Source of the DNA: QHWK01 sp035259385 | Lineage (GTDB): Bacteria > Acidobacteriota > Vicinamibacteria > Vicinamibacterales > CAVVIG01 | Direction of reading: 5' to 3' | Length of the DNA: 64,000 nt | Assembly: GCA_035259385.1 (NCBI GenBank) | Contig: DATFWL010000316.1 | Span: 1 to 64,000 of the forward strand | Shown: positions 44,801-51,839 of the stretch, one piece after another | Layout of the letters: the number at the start of each line of letters is the position of its first letter | Position numbering within the stretch: position 1 is the first letter of the stretch | Notes under the pieces: model-generated | What the model was told of the DNA's origin: nothing | Databases searched by the model: none | What the model saw: only the letters and a program-made list of their open reading frames with translations | Made by a program: the position numbers and the translations under genes

Positions 44801-45059
44801 CACGTTCGGCAACGCGCCGCGCAACGTGCTGCGAGGGCCGAAGGCGATGATCACCGACCTGTCGCTGGTGAAGAACGTGCCGGTCAGCGGATCGATGCGG
44901 GTTCAGATCCGCGCCGAGATCTTCAACGCGTTCAACACGGTCAACTACGGCAACCCGAACGCCGTCTTCGGTTCGGCGACATTCGGCCGAATCAGCGCGA
45001 CCAACTCGACCTACCCGAACATGCGCCAGATCCAGCTGGGAGCGAAGCTGATGTTCTGA
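41883..45059 (+). CDS. Oar-like TonB-dependent outer-membrane receptor
   Basis: This is a 1,058-residue receptor with a signal peptide (L-P-V-S-L-C-S-S-V-L-F, ending in A-W-A-Q), a CarboxypepD_reg-like domain with G-T-V-T-D-Q-G-G-L-V-V-P-G, a plug with L-P-L-N-G-R-N-V-W near residue 150, and a final strand M-R-Q-I-Q-L-G-A-K-L-M-F. It is similar in layout to the upstream receptor but clearly diverged. No SusD-like lipoprotein accompanies either. GAGGAGG precedes the ATG. The next gene (RidA-like) starts 22 bp downstream. Confidence 0.92.
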   Translation: MRRLPVSLCSSVLFSVLLTASAWAQLASQTALVGTVTDQGGLVVPGAQVVAVNVGTRDTYETTTNVEGYYNIQFVRTGVYEITVTLTGFQTSRVSGVEVANNQVARTNITMSVGQLNESITVAGSAPLIDTDSARISETIGTRAVSDLPLNGRNVWNLASTTPGVLGGLTSDIGLSFRGAGQREIQNSLSLDGINSSANLLAATSMRPITDAVEEVQIQTGSTSAEYGSYLGVHINVVTKSGTNTPHGSLFEFYQDDALDERGYFENRSVPKNPRQRNQFGVELDGPVMFPKFYDGRNRTFITAAYEGVRANTLFSPIATVPTALMRQGNFSEITGTIRNPFTKEPYPGNIIPPSQLSSTARSLLAYYPMPNRAGIASNLQTPIPSTENVDQFIGRADQNIGNKVRLSVRYNWHDSANSNPLGAVLPTQSVDQPRVNKNTLVSYTHTLSQNLFNDFRVGYHRVNFDTLNPFLVSGQSTAGSDLGIPGFTGDVQYNNPGIPTIDLTNAFSGLGGGGTNWYQFDTTFQLSDVAAYNRGSHNVRFGFDLRRLQTGRRAANDPRGRFNFTGDMTGHPVADFMLGLPRTVIPPTDQIQGDVGGWRNGFFVNDVWQASHDLTFSLGLRYELNTPVKTYAGLASMLAADFETIIPSSFPAVGFEFSDPNYTDIAPRLGATYRLNQKTVLRAGYGIYYNPNQMNSFTFLTNNPPIAAVSTFSSDPANPTLSFDHPFGVVGPGGPPDMISPTRDLPNARKDQWSLDVQRELGTTAALDLQYVGSNTSHLDRSFFNNTPQPGPGPVDPRRPSPNFRSRRIIQNDLIADYDAVSVILRKRMSRGLQADVHYTWSRTRDMATHSNGGGQTMNNYDIWADYGPANWDIPHRFVANYIYDVPFLKESPQPILRYVVAGWQIGGVTTIQSGTPVNVTIPADRANIGISGLQRPDLVGAVPELNCQQSPTSPDLINCFDPSAFATPAQYTFGNAPRNVLRGPKAMITDLSLVKNVPVSGSMRVQIRAEIFNAFNTVNYGNPNAVFGSATFGRISATNSTYPNMRQIQLGAKLMF

Positions 45060-45081
45060 CGGCTTTCAACGGAGCAACGAC

Positions 45082-45552
45082 ATGAAGTCCACGAATCGAC
45101 GCAGTTTCATCACGCGCGGCGTGACCGCAGCCGCAGCCGTGACGGCGGCGGCGCTGCCGGCGACAGCGGCAGCGCAGGGGGAGAAGGCGGTCAAGAAGGT
45201 TCACTACAGGAACGGCCGCAAGCCGGAGAAGCCGCCGCTGTTCAACGGGACGATTTCCTACGGTAACCTGGTCTTCATCGCCGGCGTCGGCTATCACTCC
45301 GAGGGCGACATCAAGGTGCACACCAAGGGCGTGCTCGATCAAATCCAGCAGCAGCTCGAGAGCGTTGGATCGTCGATGGAGAAGGTCCTGAAGTGCAACG
45401 TGTACTTGAACGACCTGAAGGACTACGCCGGCATGAACGAGATGTTTCAAGGCCGCTTCGGCGCAGAGCCGCCGGTGCGGACCACGATCGCGGCCGCCGG
45501 CGGGATTCCTGGCAACTCGCTGGTCGAGATAGATGTGATCGCAACGCTGTAG
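45082..45552 (+). CDS. Tat-exported RidA-family protein
   Basis: This 156-residue protein has a Tat signal (T-N-R-R-S-F-I-T-R-G-V, then A-A-A-A-V). The mature part is a RidA/YjgF fold: N-L-V-F-I-A-G, a helix with V-L-D-Q-I-Q-Q-Q-L-E, V-L-K-C-N-V-Y-L, and P-P-V-R-T-T-I with the conserved Arg, then E-I-D-V-I-A-T. RidA hydrolyses reactive enamines/imines released by PLP enzymes. An exported RidA next to an exported PLP enzyme is an apt pairing (inference). Confidence 0.85.
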   Translation: MKSTNRRSFITRGVTAAAAVTAAALPATAAAQGEKAVKKVHYRNGRKPEKPPLFNGTISYGNLVFIAGVGYHSEGDIKVHTKGVLDQIQQQLESVGSSMEKVLKCNVYLNDLKDYAGMNEMFQGRFGAEPPVRTTIAAAGGIPGNSLVEIDVIATL

Positions 45553-45561
45553 CCATCATGC

Positions 45562-45665
45562 AATTAAGAATTAGGAAGAATTAAGAATTCGTAGTTCACA
45601 ACGAAGACACGAATTCTGAATTCTTAATTCTTAATTCTTAATTCTTAATTCTTAATTCTTAATTG
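45562..45665. repeat. Heptamer-based AT-rich inverted repeat, copy 1
   Basis: The left arm (45562-45592) and right arm (45608-45665) are imperfect inverted copies, each ending inwards with GAATTCGT / ACGAATTC around a 15-base loop. The right arm carries five perfect tandem copies of TTAATTC (45624-45658) plus a partial one. It lies between the RidA and SelA-like genes. The high A+T content is sharply unlike the surroundings. A second copy lies at 48640-48731. Confidence 0.85.
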
Positions 45666-45695
45666 CCGCTGTCGCTGTAAGCGGGGAGAACACCG

Positions 45696-47297
45696 ATGCT
45701 GACTCACTGGACGCGCCGCGACCTGTTCCGCCGATCCGGATTGCTCGCGCTGCCGGCGATCTTCCGGGCGAGCGCCGCGGCGGCTGATGTGCCTGCGGCC
45801 GCTGCGCCCGGCGGCGCCGACGGACTTCGCCCCGGCGAGGACGTCTATCGCTCGATTGGCGTCCGCCCGCTGATCAACGCGCGCGGCACCTTCACGATCA
45901 TCAGCGGCTCGCTGATGCTGCCGGAGGTGCGCGCGGCCATCGATGCGGCCGCGCAGCACCACGTGCACCTCGACGAACTGATGGCCGCGGTCGGCGCCCG
46001 CCTCGCCGAGCTGACCCGAGCGGAGTTCGGCATGGTCTCGTCGGGCTGCGCGGCAGCGCTGACCCATGCGACGGCGGCCTGCGTCGCCGGCGGCAATCCC
46101 GATCTGCACGTCCGGATCCCCATCCTGACGGGGTTTCCGAAGGACGAGGTGATCATCCCGAAGCACTCGCGCAACGTCTACGACGCCGCTGTCCGCGCCG
46201 TCGGCGTCCGCATCGTCGAAGTCGGCACCGTCGAGGAGCTCGACGCGGCGTTCGGCCCGCGGACGGCGATGGTCTACGTCCTCGCCGGTCCCGAGGCCGA
46301 CAAGAGCCCGCTCAACACGCGCGCAATCGCGCAGCTCGCCAGTCAGAAGCGGGTGCCGGTGCTCGTCGACGCGGCGGCAGAAGTCCTGACGGTTCCAAAC
46401 GTGCACCTGGAACGCGGCGCAACCCTCGTCGCCTACAGCGGCGGCAAGTGCATCCGCGGCCCGCAGAGCGCGGGTCTGCTCCTCGGCCGCAAGGATCTGG
46501 TGCAGGCGGCGTGGATGCACAGCGCGCCGCATCACGGCTTCTCGCGCTCCATGAAGGTCGGGAAGGAAGAAGCCATCGGCATGCTGATGGCGGTCGAGAT
46601 GTGGGTGAAGCGCGACCACAAGGCCGAGTGGAGCCGATGGATGTCGTGGCTCGATTCGATCGCCGCGCAGGTGTCGAAAGTCGAGGGCGTCACGACGTCG
46701 ATCTCCGAGACCACCGAGCTCTCCAACCGCACGCCGTCGCTGACGATTCGCTGGGATCGGAAACGCGTCGGCATCAGTGGCGCCGATCTCGCGCGGCACC
46801 TGCTCGACACCGAACCGCGTATCGCCACGCCGGGCGGACGCGATCGCGGCGACGAAGCCAGCATCTCGATCACGCCGTACCAGATGGCCGCCGGCGAGGA
46901 GAAGATCGTCGCCGAGAAGATTCATACGGCGCTGTCGAAAGCGCCGCGACCGGCGGCGCCGGCGCAGATCGCGGCGCCAGCGGCCGACCTCAGCGGTCAG
47001 TGGGACGTGCGCATCGTCTACCTGGCGAGCGAATCGACGCACACGCTGCACCTCAGGCAGGCCGGCAACCGTCTCGAGGGCTCGCACCAGGGCGATTTCG
47101 TCTCCCGCGACCTCGCCGGCTCGATCGACGGCAACGCGGTGCAGATCGCGAGTTCGTATACGGAGCGGCACGGCGACGCGCTGAGCTTCCGGTTCACCGG
47201 CACGGTCGAGGGCGACGCGATGTCGGGCACGCTCGACATGGGCGAGTACCTCGCCGCGACCTGGAGCGCCCGTCGGCACGACTATCGACGAGGCTGA
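45696..47297 (+). CDS. Exported SelA-like PLP enzyme with a C-terminal beta domain
   Basis: This is a 533-residue protein. The Tat-like start is W-T-R-R-D-L-F-R-R-S-G-L-L-A-L-P. The PLP domain (~45-430) mirrors the protein at 34197: S-I-G-V-R-P-L-I-N-A-R-G-T-F-T, H-L-D-E-L, and the lysine site S-G-G-K-C-I-R-G-P-Q-S-A-G-L-L-L-G. The last ~85 residues, after a Pro/Ala linker, are an extra beta-rich domain (L-S-G-Q-W-D-V ... L-x-L-R-Q-A-G-N-R-L-E-G) like those on other exported Acidobacteriota enzymes. Homology is to SelA/DgaE ammonia-lyases. It shares an operon with RidA-like and amidohydrolase genes. Confidence 0.85.
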   Translation: MLTHWTRRDLFRRSGLLALPAIFRASAAAADVPAAAAPGGADGLRPGEDVYRSIGVRPLINARGTFTIISGSLMLPEVRAAIDAAAQHHVHLDELMAAVGARLAELTRAEFGMVSSGCAAALTHATAACVAGGNPDLHVRIPILTGFPKDEVIIPKHSRNVYDAAVRAVGVRIVEVGTVEELDAAFGPRTAMVYVLAGPEADKSPLNTRAIAQLASQKRVPVLVDAAAEVLTVPNVHLERGATLVAYSGGKCIRGPQSAGLLLGRKDLVQAAWMHSAPHHGFSRSMKVGKEEAIGMLMAVEMWVKRDHKAEWSRWMSWLDSIAAQVSKVEGVTTSISETTELSNRTPSLTIRWDRKRVGISGADLARHLLDTEPRIATPGGRDRGDEASISITPYQMAAGEEKIVAEKIHTALSKAPRPAAPAQIAAPAADLSGQWDVRIVYLASESTHTLHLRQAGNRLEGSHQGDFVSRDLAGSIDGNAVQIASSYTERHGDALSFRFTGTVEGDAMSGTLDMGEYLAATWSARRHDYRRG

Positions 47298-47301
47298 TGT
47301 C

Positions 47302-48645
47302 ATGCGGACACGCGCGCGACTCATCACACCGATGGCACTCGGCAGTGCCGCGGCGATCTCTCTCTTCGCTCTCGGATCACTGCATCTGTCCGCGCAGCAG
47401 AAGTACGATCTGCTGCTGAAGGGCGGTCACGTCATCGACGCGAGGAACAACCTCAGCGCGGTTCGTGACGTGGCCATCGCCGACGGCAAAGTCGCGGCGG
47501 TCGCCGCGACCATCAACGCGGCTGACGCGTTCAAGGTCGTCGACGCGTCGGGTCTTTACGTCACGCCGGGACTGGTCGACATTCACGTGCACGTGTATGC
47601 AGGAACCGGCGAGCGCGGCTCGTATGCAGGCGACAACAGCCTCTATCCCGACGGCTTCACGCTGCGATCGGGCGTGACCACCATCGTCGATGCGGGATCG
47701 TCGGGCTGGAAGAGCTTTGCCGACTTCAAGGATCGCATCATCGATCGGTCCAGGACGCGGGTCCTGGCGTTTCTCAACATCGTCGGCGCCGGCATGCGTG
47801 GCGATCGATTCGAGCAGAGCCTGGCCGACATGGAGGCGAAGCCGACGGCGGACATGGCGCTCCGGCACAAGGGTCTGATCGTCGGGATCAAGACGGCGCA
47901 CTACGCCGGTCCCGAATGGGATCCGGTAGAGCGTGCCGTGGACGCGGGCACGCAGGCGGGCATTCCGGTGATGGTGGACTTCGGAGCGAATCGCCCCGAG
48001 CGACCGATGGCCGAGCTCGTCACGAAGAAGCTGCGTCCCGGCGACATCTATACCCATATGTACTCGGGGCTTCGCAACGAGCTCGATGACTCCGGCCACG
48101 TCAACCCGGGCATGCCGGCGGGAAGAGCGCGCGGTGTGATCTTCGACGTCGGCCACGGCGGCGGCAGCTTCGCGTGGCGGATCGCCGTGCCCGCCATCAG
48201 GGAAGGCTTTCGCCCTGATTCCATTTCCACCGATCTTCACATCGGCAGCATGAACTCGGGCATGAAGGACATGCTCAACGTGATGGACAAGTTTCTCGCC
48301 ATGGGGATGTCGCTCGACGACGTGGTGCGATGGTCGACGTGGAATCCGGCGCGCGAGATCAAGCACGACGAGCTGGGCCACCTGTCGCCAGGCGCGGCGG
48401 CGGACATCGCGGTGCTCCGCCTCGAAACCGGCCGGTTCGGCTTCGTCGACATGTACGGCGCGCGGTTGAACGGCACGCAGAAGCTGACGTGCGAGCTGAC
48501 GCTGCGGGACGGAAAGGTCGTCTACGATCTCGACGGGATCACGCGGCCCGAGTGGACGACGCTGCCGCCGGGTTACAGGCAGACGGGAGACGCCCGGTGG
48601 GACGCGATCACGCCCGCCCCGGTCAGGCAGCCGCGCCAGAATTAA
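47302..48645 (+). CDS. Exported amidohydrolase/deacetylase-family metallohydrolase
   Basis: This 447-residue protein has a signal sequence (A-L-G-S-A-A-A-I-S-L-F-A-L-G-S) and the amidohydrolase core: G-L-V-D-I-H-V-H near residue 94, V-G-I-K-T-A-H-Y (possible carbamylated Lys), a metal His in Y-T-H-M-Y-S, F-D-V-G-H-G, and S-T-D-L-H. It resembles the EF_0837/AHA_3915-type amidohydrolases that travel with SelA-like proteins (DgaE-like clusters). It may deacylate an N-acyl amino substrate for the PLP enzyme (inference). Its stop codon TAA is supplied by the left arm of the second heptamer repeat. Confidence 0.85.
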   Translation: MRTRARLITPMALGSAAAISLFALGSLHLSAQQKYDLLLKGGHVIDARNNLSAVRDVAIADGKVAAVAATINAADAFKVVDASGLYVTPGLVDIHVHVYAGTGERGSYAGDNSLYPDGFTLRSGVTTIVDAGSSGWKSFADFKDRIIDRSRTRVLAFLNIVGAGMRGDRFEQSLADMEAKPTADMALRHKGLIVGIKTAHYAGPEWDPVERAVDAGTQAGIPVMVDFGANRPERPMAELVTKKLRPGDIYTHMYSGLRNELDDSGHVNPGMPAGRARGVIFDVGHGGGSFAWRIAVPAIREGFRPDSISTDLHIGSMNSGMKDMLNVMDKFLAMGMSLDDVVRWSTWNPAREIKHDELGHLSPGAAADIAVLRLETGRFGFVDMYGARLNGTQKLTCELTLRDGKVVYDLDGITRPEWTTLPPGYRQTGDARWDAITPAPVRQPRQN

Positions 48646-48731
48646 GAATTTGGAATTAAGAATTAAGAATTCGTATGCACGCCCCAACAACTCGGGTTGT
48701 CGAAGTCATGGCACGAATTCCAAATTCTTAA
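48640..48731. repeat. Heptamer-based AT-rich inverted repeat, copy 2
   Basis: The left arm (48641-48674) ends in GAATTCGT; the right arm (48712-48731) begins ACGAATTC. The right arm is the exact inverse complement of the left except for 14 bp (two extra heptamer units of AATTAAG type) in the left. The element overlaps the last codons of the amidohydrolase and ends 47 bp before the dehydrogenase start. It shares the heptamer and the arm tips with copy 1 at 45562. Confidence 0.85.
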
Positions 48732-48777
48732 TGTTCTAATCCTTGATTGCTCGATGCACACCGAGTGCCTCCCCTCG

Positions 48778-50379
48778 ATGCGGCTCCCGACATTGATTGC
48801 CGCGATTGCGTTCGTCCTCACGGGCGCATCCGCACCACCGGATCGATCGATTCCCTTCGCCGACATCGCACGGCCGCGGCCAGGCGAGTGGCCGACCTAC
48901 CATGGCAGCCTGAGCGGCAATCGATTCAGCCCGCTCGATCAGATCAACCGCGCCACGATTCAACGCCTCGCGCCGAAGTGGATGTTCACGATCCAGGGCG
49001 CTCCGCGCCCGCTCCAGATGACGCCGATCGTCGTCGGTGGGGTCATGTACGTCACCTCGGTGAACGAAGCCTACGCGCTCGACGCGCAAAGCGGCCGTCA
49101 GATCTGGCATTACAGCCGACCGCGTTCGCAAGGACTGGCCGGTGACGCCGCCAGCGGCATCAATCGCGGCATCGCGGTGCTGGGCGAGCGCGTGTTCATG
49201 GTTACCGACAACGCGCACCTGATCGCGCTGCATCGTGACCAGGGCACGCTGCTGTGGGACGTCGAGATGGCGGACGCGCGGCAGAACTATGGCGCGACCG
49301 GCGCGCCCCTGGTCGTCGACGATCTCGTGATATCCGGCGTCTCGGGTGGCGACGAAGGCGTCCGCGGCTTCCTCGACGCCTACCGTGCCTCGACAGGCGA
49401 ACGCGCGTGGCGCTTCTGGACGGTGCCGGCGCCAGGCGAGCCCGCGGCCGAGACCTGGATCGGGCGTGCGATCGAGCATGGATGCGCCGCGACGTGGCTG
49501 ACGGGTACCTACGATCCGGAGTCGAAGCTGCTCTACTGGCCGACCGGCAATCCGTGCCCGGACTACAACGGCGACGAGCGCAAAGGCGACAACCTGTACA
49601 GCTCGTCGGTGCTCGCGCTCGACCCGCAGACCGGACGACTGCGCTGGCACTACCAGTTCACGCCGCACGATCTCCACGACTGGGACGCCAATCAGACGCC
49701 GATGCTCCTCGACGCGCGGTTTCGCGGAGCGGACCGCAGGCTCCTGGTCCAGGGCAATCGCAACGGCTTCCTCTACGTGCTCGACCGGCTGACCGGGAAA
49801 GTCCTGCTCGCGGAACCGTTCGTCGCCGGCGTCACGTGGGCGAGCGGAATCGACGCCGATGGGCGTCCGGTGCTGCGCGCCGGCAGCGAGCCGACACGGG
49901 ATGGGCAGCGCGTCTGCCCCGCGGTGGCCGGCGCGACGAACTGGCCGTCTACCGCCTTCAGTCCCGTCACCGGGCTCTTCTATCTGTTCGCCGAAGAGTC
50001 GTGCGCGATCTATTCGAAGAACGACCAGCAGTGGGAAGCCGGCAAGTCGTTCTACGGCGGCGTCACGCGACGGGCGCCCGGCACCAGTGCGGCCGGACGG
50101 GTTCTCAAGGCACTCGACATCCAGACCGGGAAAACAGCGTGGGCGATTCCGGTCGGCGGCGGCATCCTCGGCAGCGGCCTGATGGCCACTGCCGCCGGGT
50201 TGATTTTCTATGGAGCCGACGAAGGGTTCATCGCGGTCGACGCTGCCGACGGGACGCGGCTGTGGCAGTTCAACACCAACCAGAACTGGAGAGCCGGTCC
50301 GATGACCTACTCGGTGAACGGCGATCAGTACGTCGCCGTGGCCGCCGGGTCGAACGTTCTTGCGTTCAGCCTGCGATAG
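48778..50379 (+). CDS. Exported PQQ-dependent quinoprotein dehydrogenase
   Basis: This is a ~533-residue propeller protein. A signal peptide (M-R-L-P-T-L-I-A-A-I-A-F-V-L) precedes W-P-T-Y-H-G-S-L-S-G-N-R-F-S-P-L-D-Q-I and repeated blades such as A-L-D-A-Q-S-G-R-Q-I-W. The signature G-N-P-C-P-D-Y, G-D-N-L-Y-S-S-S-V-L-A-L-D and P-H-D-L-H-D-W-D belongs to PQQ alcohol dehydrogenases; the D-W-D holds the catalytic Asp. No cytochrome c domain is attached. The start could be 48754, with 48778 chosen because it gives a compact signal peptide; neither has a good SD. It probably donates electrons to a separate cytochrome. Confidence 0.87.
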   Translation: MRLPTLIAAIAFVLTGASAPPDRSIPFADIARPRPGEWPTYHGSLSGNRFSPLDQINRATIQRLAPKWMFTIQGAPRPLQMTPIVVGGVMYVTSVNEAYALDAQSGRQIWHYSRPRSQGLAGDAASGINRGIAVLGERVFMVTDNAHLIALHRDQGTLLWDVEMADARQNYGATGAPLVVDDLVISGVSGGDEGVRGFLDAYRASTGERAWRFWTVPAPGEPAAETWIGRAIEHGCAATWLTGTYDPESKLLYWPTGNPCPDYNGDERKGDNLYSSSVLALDPQTGRLRWHYQFTPHDLHDWDANQTPMLLDARFRGADRRLLVQGNRNGFLYVLDRLTGKVLLAEPFVAGVTWASGIDADGRPVLRAGSEPTRDGQRVCPAVAGATNWPSTAFSPVTGLFYLFAEESCAIYSKNDQQWEAGKSFYGGVTRRAPGTSAAGRVLKALDIQTGKTAWAIPVGGGILGSGLMATAAGLIFYGADEGFIAVDAADGTRLWQFNTNQNWRAGPMTYSVNGDQYVAVAAGSNVLAFSLR

Positions 50380-50627
50380 CCGAAGCCGTCATTTCTGATC
50401 TTCGCGGTGATCTGAGCCGTCGCTGCCTCGATAGTTACTCGGAAGTTACGGTTCTGTAAGCCTCCGCCACCTTTCTCCCGAGATCCGTAGCGCTCTGCGA
50501 CAAGCTCTGCCTTTGCTTTCGCACCAGTCGATTCGTTCACACATCTGTGAGGTCTCCACGCGTTTATCGGGGCTATACTCCTGCGCCGGCGCATCTTTTC
50601 AATACGCCGGACCCGCGTCGCTCACGC

Positions 50628-51293
50628 ATGACTCGCGTCTTCATCGTTGTCGGCATCCGACTGTATCGCGAAGGCCTCGCCCAGCTGCTCGACGGACAGG
50701 ACGGCTTCACTGTCGTCGGCACGGCGGCGACCGGCCGCGCCGCGGCCACACAGATCGAGCAACTGACGCCCGATGTCGCGCTCGTCGAGATGGGCCTGCC
50801 TGATCTCGACGCGATCGCCGAGGTGCTCGCTGCGCGATCGTCGCCGATCCCGATCGTCGCGATGGGAATCGCCGATTCCGATTCAGAGGTGCTGGCGTGC
50901 GCAGAGCGCGGCGCGACGAGCTACGTCACGCGCGAGGCGTCGGTCGAGGAACTGACCGGGACCATCCAGCGCGCCGCAAGGGGTGAAGTGATCTGTTCGC
51001 CGCGGACGGCCGGAACTCTGATCCGGCGTGTGGGCGCTCTCGCCGCGCAACTGAAGCCAGTCCAGGCCGGCACGCCTTTGACGCGCCGCGAGCGCGAGGT
51101 CGCCGCGCTGATGGGCGAAGACCTCTCGAACAAGGAGATCGCCGCGCGCCTGCGCATCGAGGTCGCCACGGTCAAAAACCACGTCCACAACGTCCTCGAC
51201 AAGCTCCACGTGCATCGCCGCACCGACGCGGCCCGCCGCCTCGGTCAGCTCACGCGATCGGGAACCGGACCGCTGGATTCAGATCCGGCGTAG
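50628..51293 (+). CDS. LuxR/NarL-type regulator with a pseudo-receiver domain
   Basis: This is a 221-residue protein with a receiver fold (residues 1-120) and a LuxR C-terminal HTH (L-T-R-R-E-R-E-V-A-A-L-M, N-K-E-I-A-A-R-L-R-I, V-K-N-H-V-H-N-V-L-D-K-L). The receiver lacks the acidic pair in strand 1 (F-I-V-V-G-I-R) and has Glu where the phospho-acceptor Asp should be (V-A-L-V-E-M-G-L-P). A Glu there can mimic phosphate, so constitutive activity is plausible (inference). It lies just upstream of the contractile injection system and may control it. ATG 50628 is chosen; the upstream frame from 50547 is not receiver sequence. Confidence 0.85.
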   Translation: MTRVFIVVGIRLYREGLAQLLDGQDGFTVVGTAATGRAAATQIEQLTPDVALVEMGLPDLDAIAEVLAARSSPIPIVAMGIADSDSEVLACAERGATSYVTREASVEELTGTIQRAARGEVICSPRTAGTLIRRVGALAAQLKPVQAGTPLTRREREVAALMGEDLSNKEIAARLRIEVATVKNHVHNVLDKLHVHRRTDAARRLGQLTRSGTGPLDSDPA

Positions 51294-51397
51294 ACCCGCA
51301 GCTGGGTCCAAATCGGATCCGATTGTCTATTCACTTCCGCGGCGCACGCCGCGAGGATCCGTCGCGGGTGCGGGGGCGTGCCCACCGGCGGAGTCTC

Positions 51398-51778
51398 GTG
51401 AGGCGATCGACGATTCTTCTTTGCGCCCTGCCTCGCATGATGCGGTCCATCGTCGAAACAGCCGTGGCCTCTCAGGCGGATCTGCAACTGGCGGATTGCC
51501 AGGGCAACGAAATTGACGACGCGGTCGTTCGCTGGAGCGCGGACGCGCTGATCGTCGAGGAACGGGCCGATCGCAGCGAGGCGTACTACTGGCCGTTGCT
51601 GCTGCGTCACCCGTCGTTGAAGGTGTTCATCCTGACGCAGGGCGGGAGAAACGTGACGCTCATCGGCTTCCGTCGCGTCCGGTTCACCGACGCGTCGCCG
51701 ACCACGCTGATCGAGGCGATTCGTTCGGAGCTGCAGCGCGAGGCGCCGCCCGACCACACGCCGCACCCCGATGAGTGA
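51398..51778 (+). CDS. Small receiver-like protein, unassigned
   Basis: This ~126-residue protein has alternating strand-helix order (T-I-L-L-C-A-L, then D-A-L-I-V-E-E, L-K-V-F-I-L-T, V-R-F-T-D-A-S-P) that resembles a degenerate receiver domain without conserved Asp residues. GTG 51398 has GGAG six bases upstream; a TTG at 51323 would give a longer, Arg-rich start. No named family recognised. It sits between the LuxR regulator and the sheath gene, so a role in controlling the injection system is possible. Confidence 0.55.
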   Translation: MRRSTILLCALPRMMRSIVETAVASQADLQLADCQGNEIDDAVVRWSADALIVEERADRSEAYYWPLLLRHPSLKVFILTQGGRNVTLIGFRRVRFTDASPTTLIEAIRSELQREAPPDHTPHPDE

Positions 51779-51839
51779 GCGATGCGAACCACGATGGCGC
51801 GTCGCGATTGACGCGATTGCCACGTAAGGAGACGTGTCC

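Noticed and set aside
50380..50627. Possible gene in the gap between the quinoprotein dehydrogenase and the LuxR gene
   Set aside because: Only short frames without start context were seen. The gap shows no clear promoter or terminator by eye.
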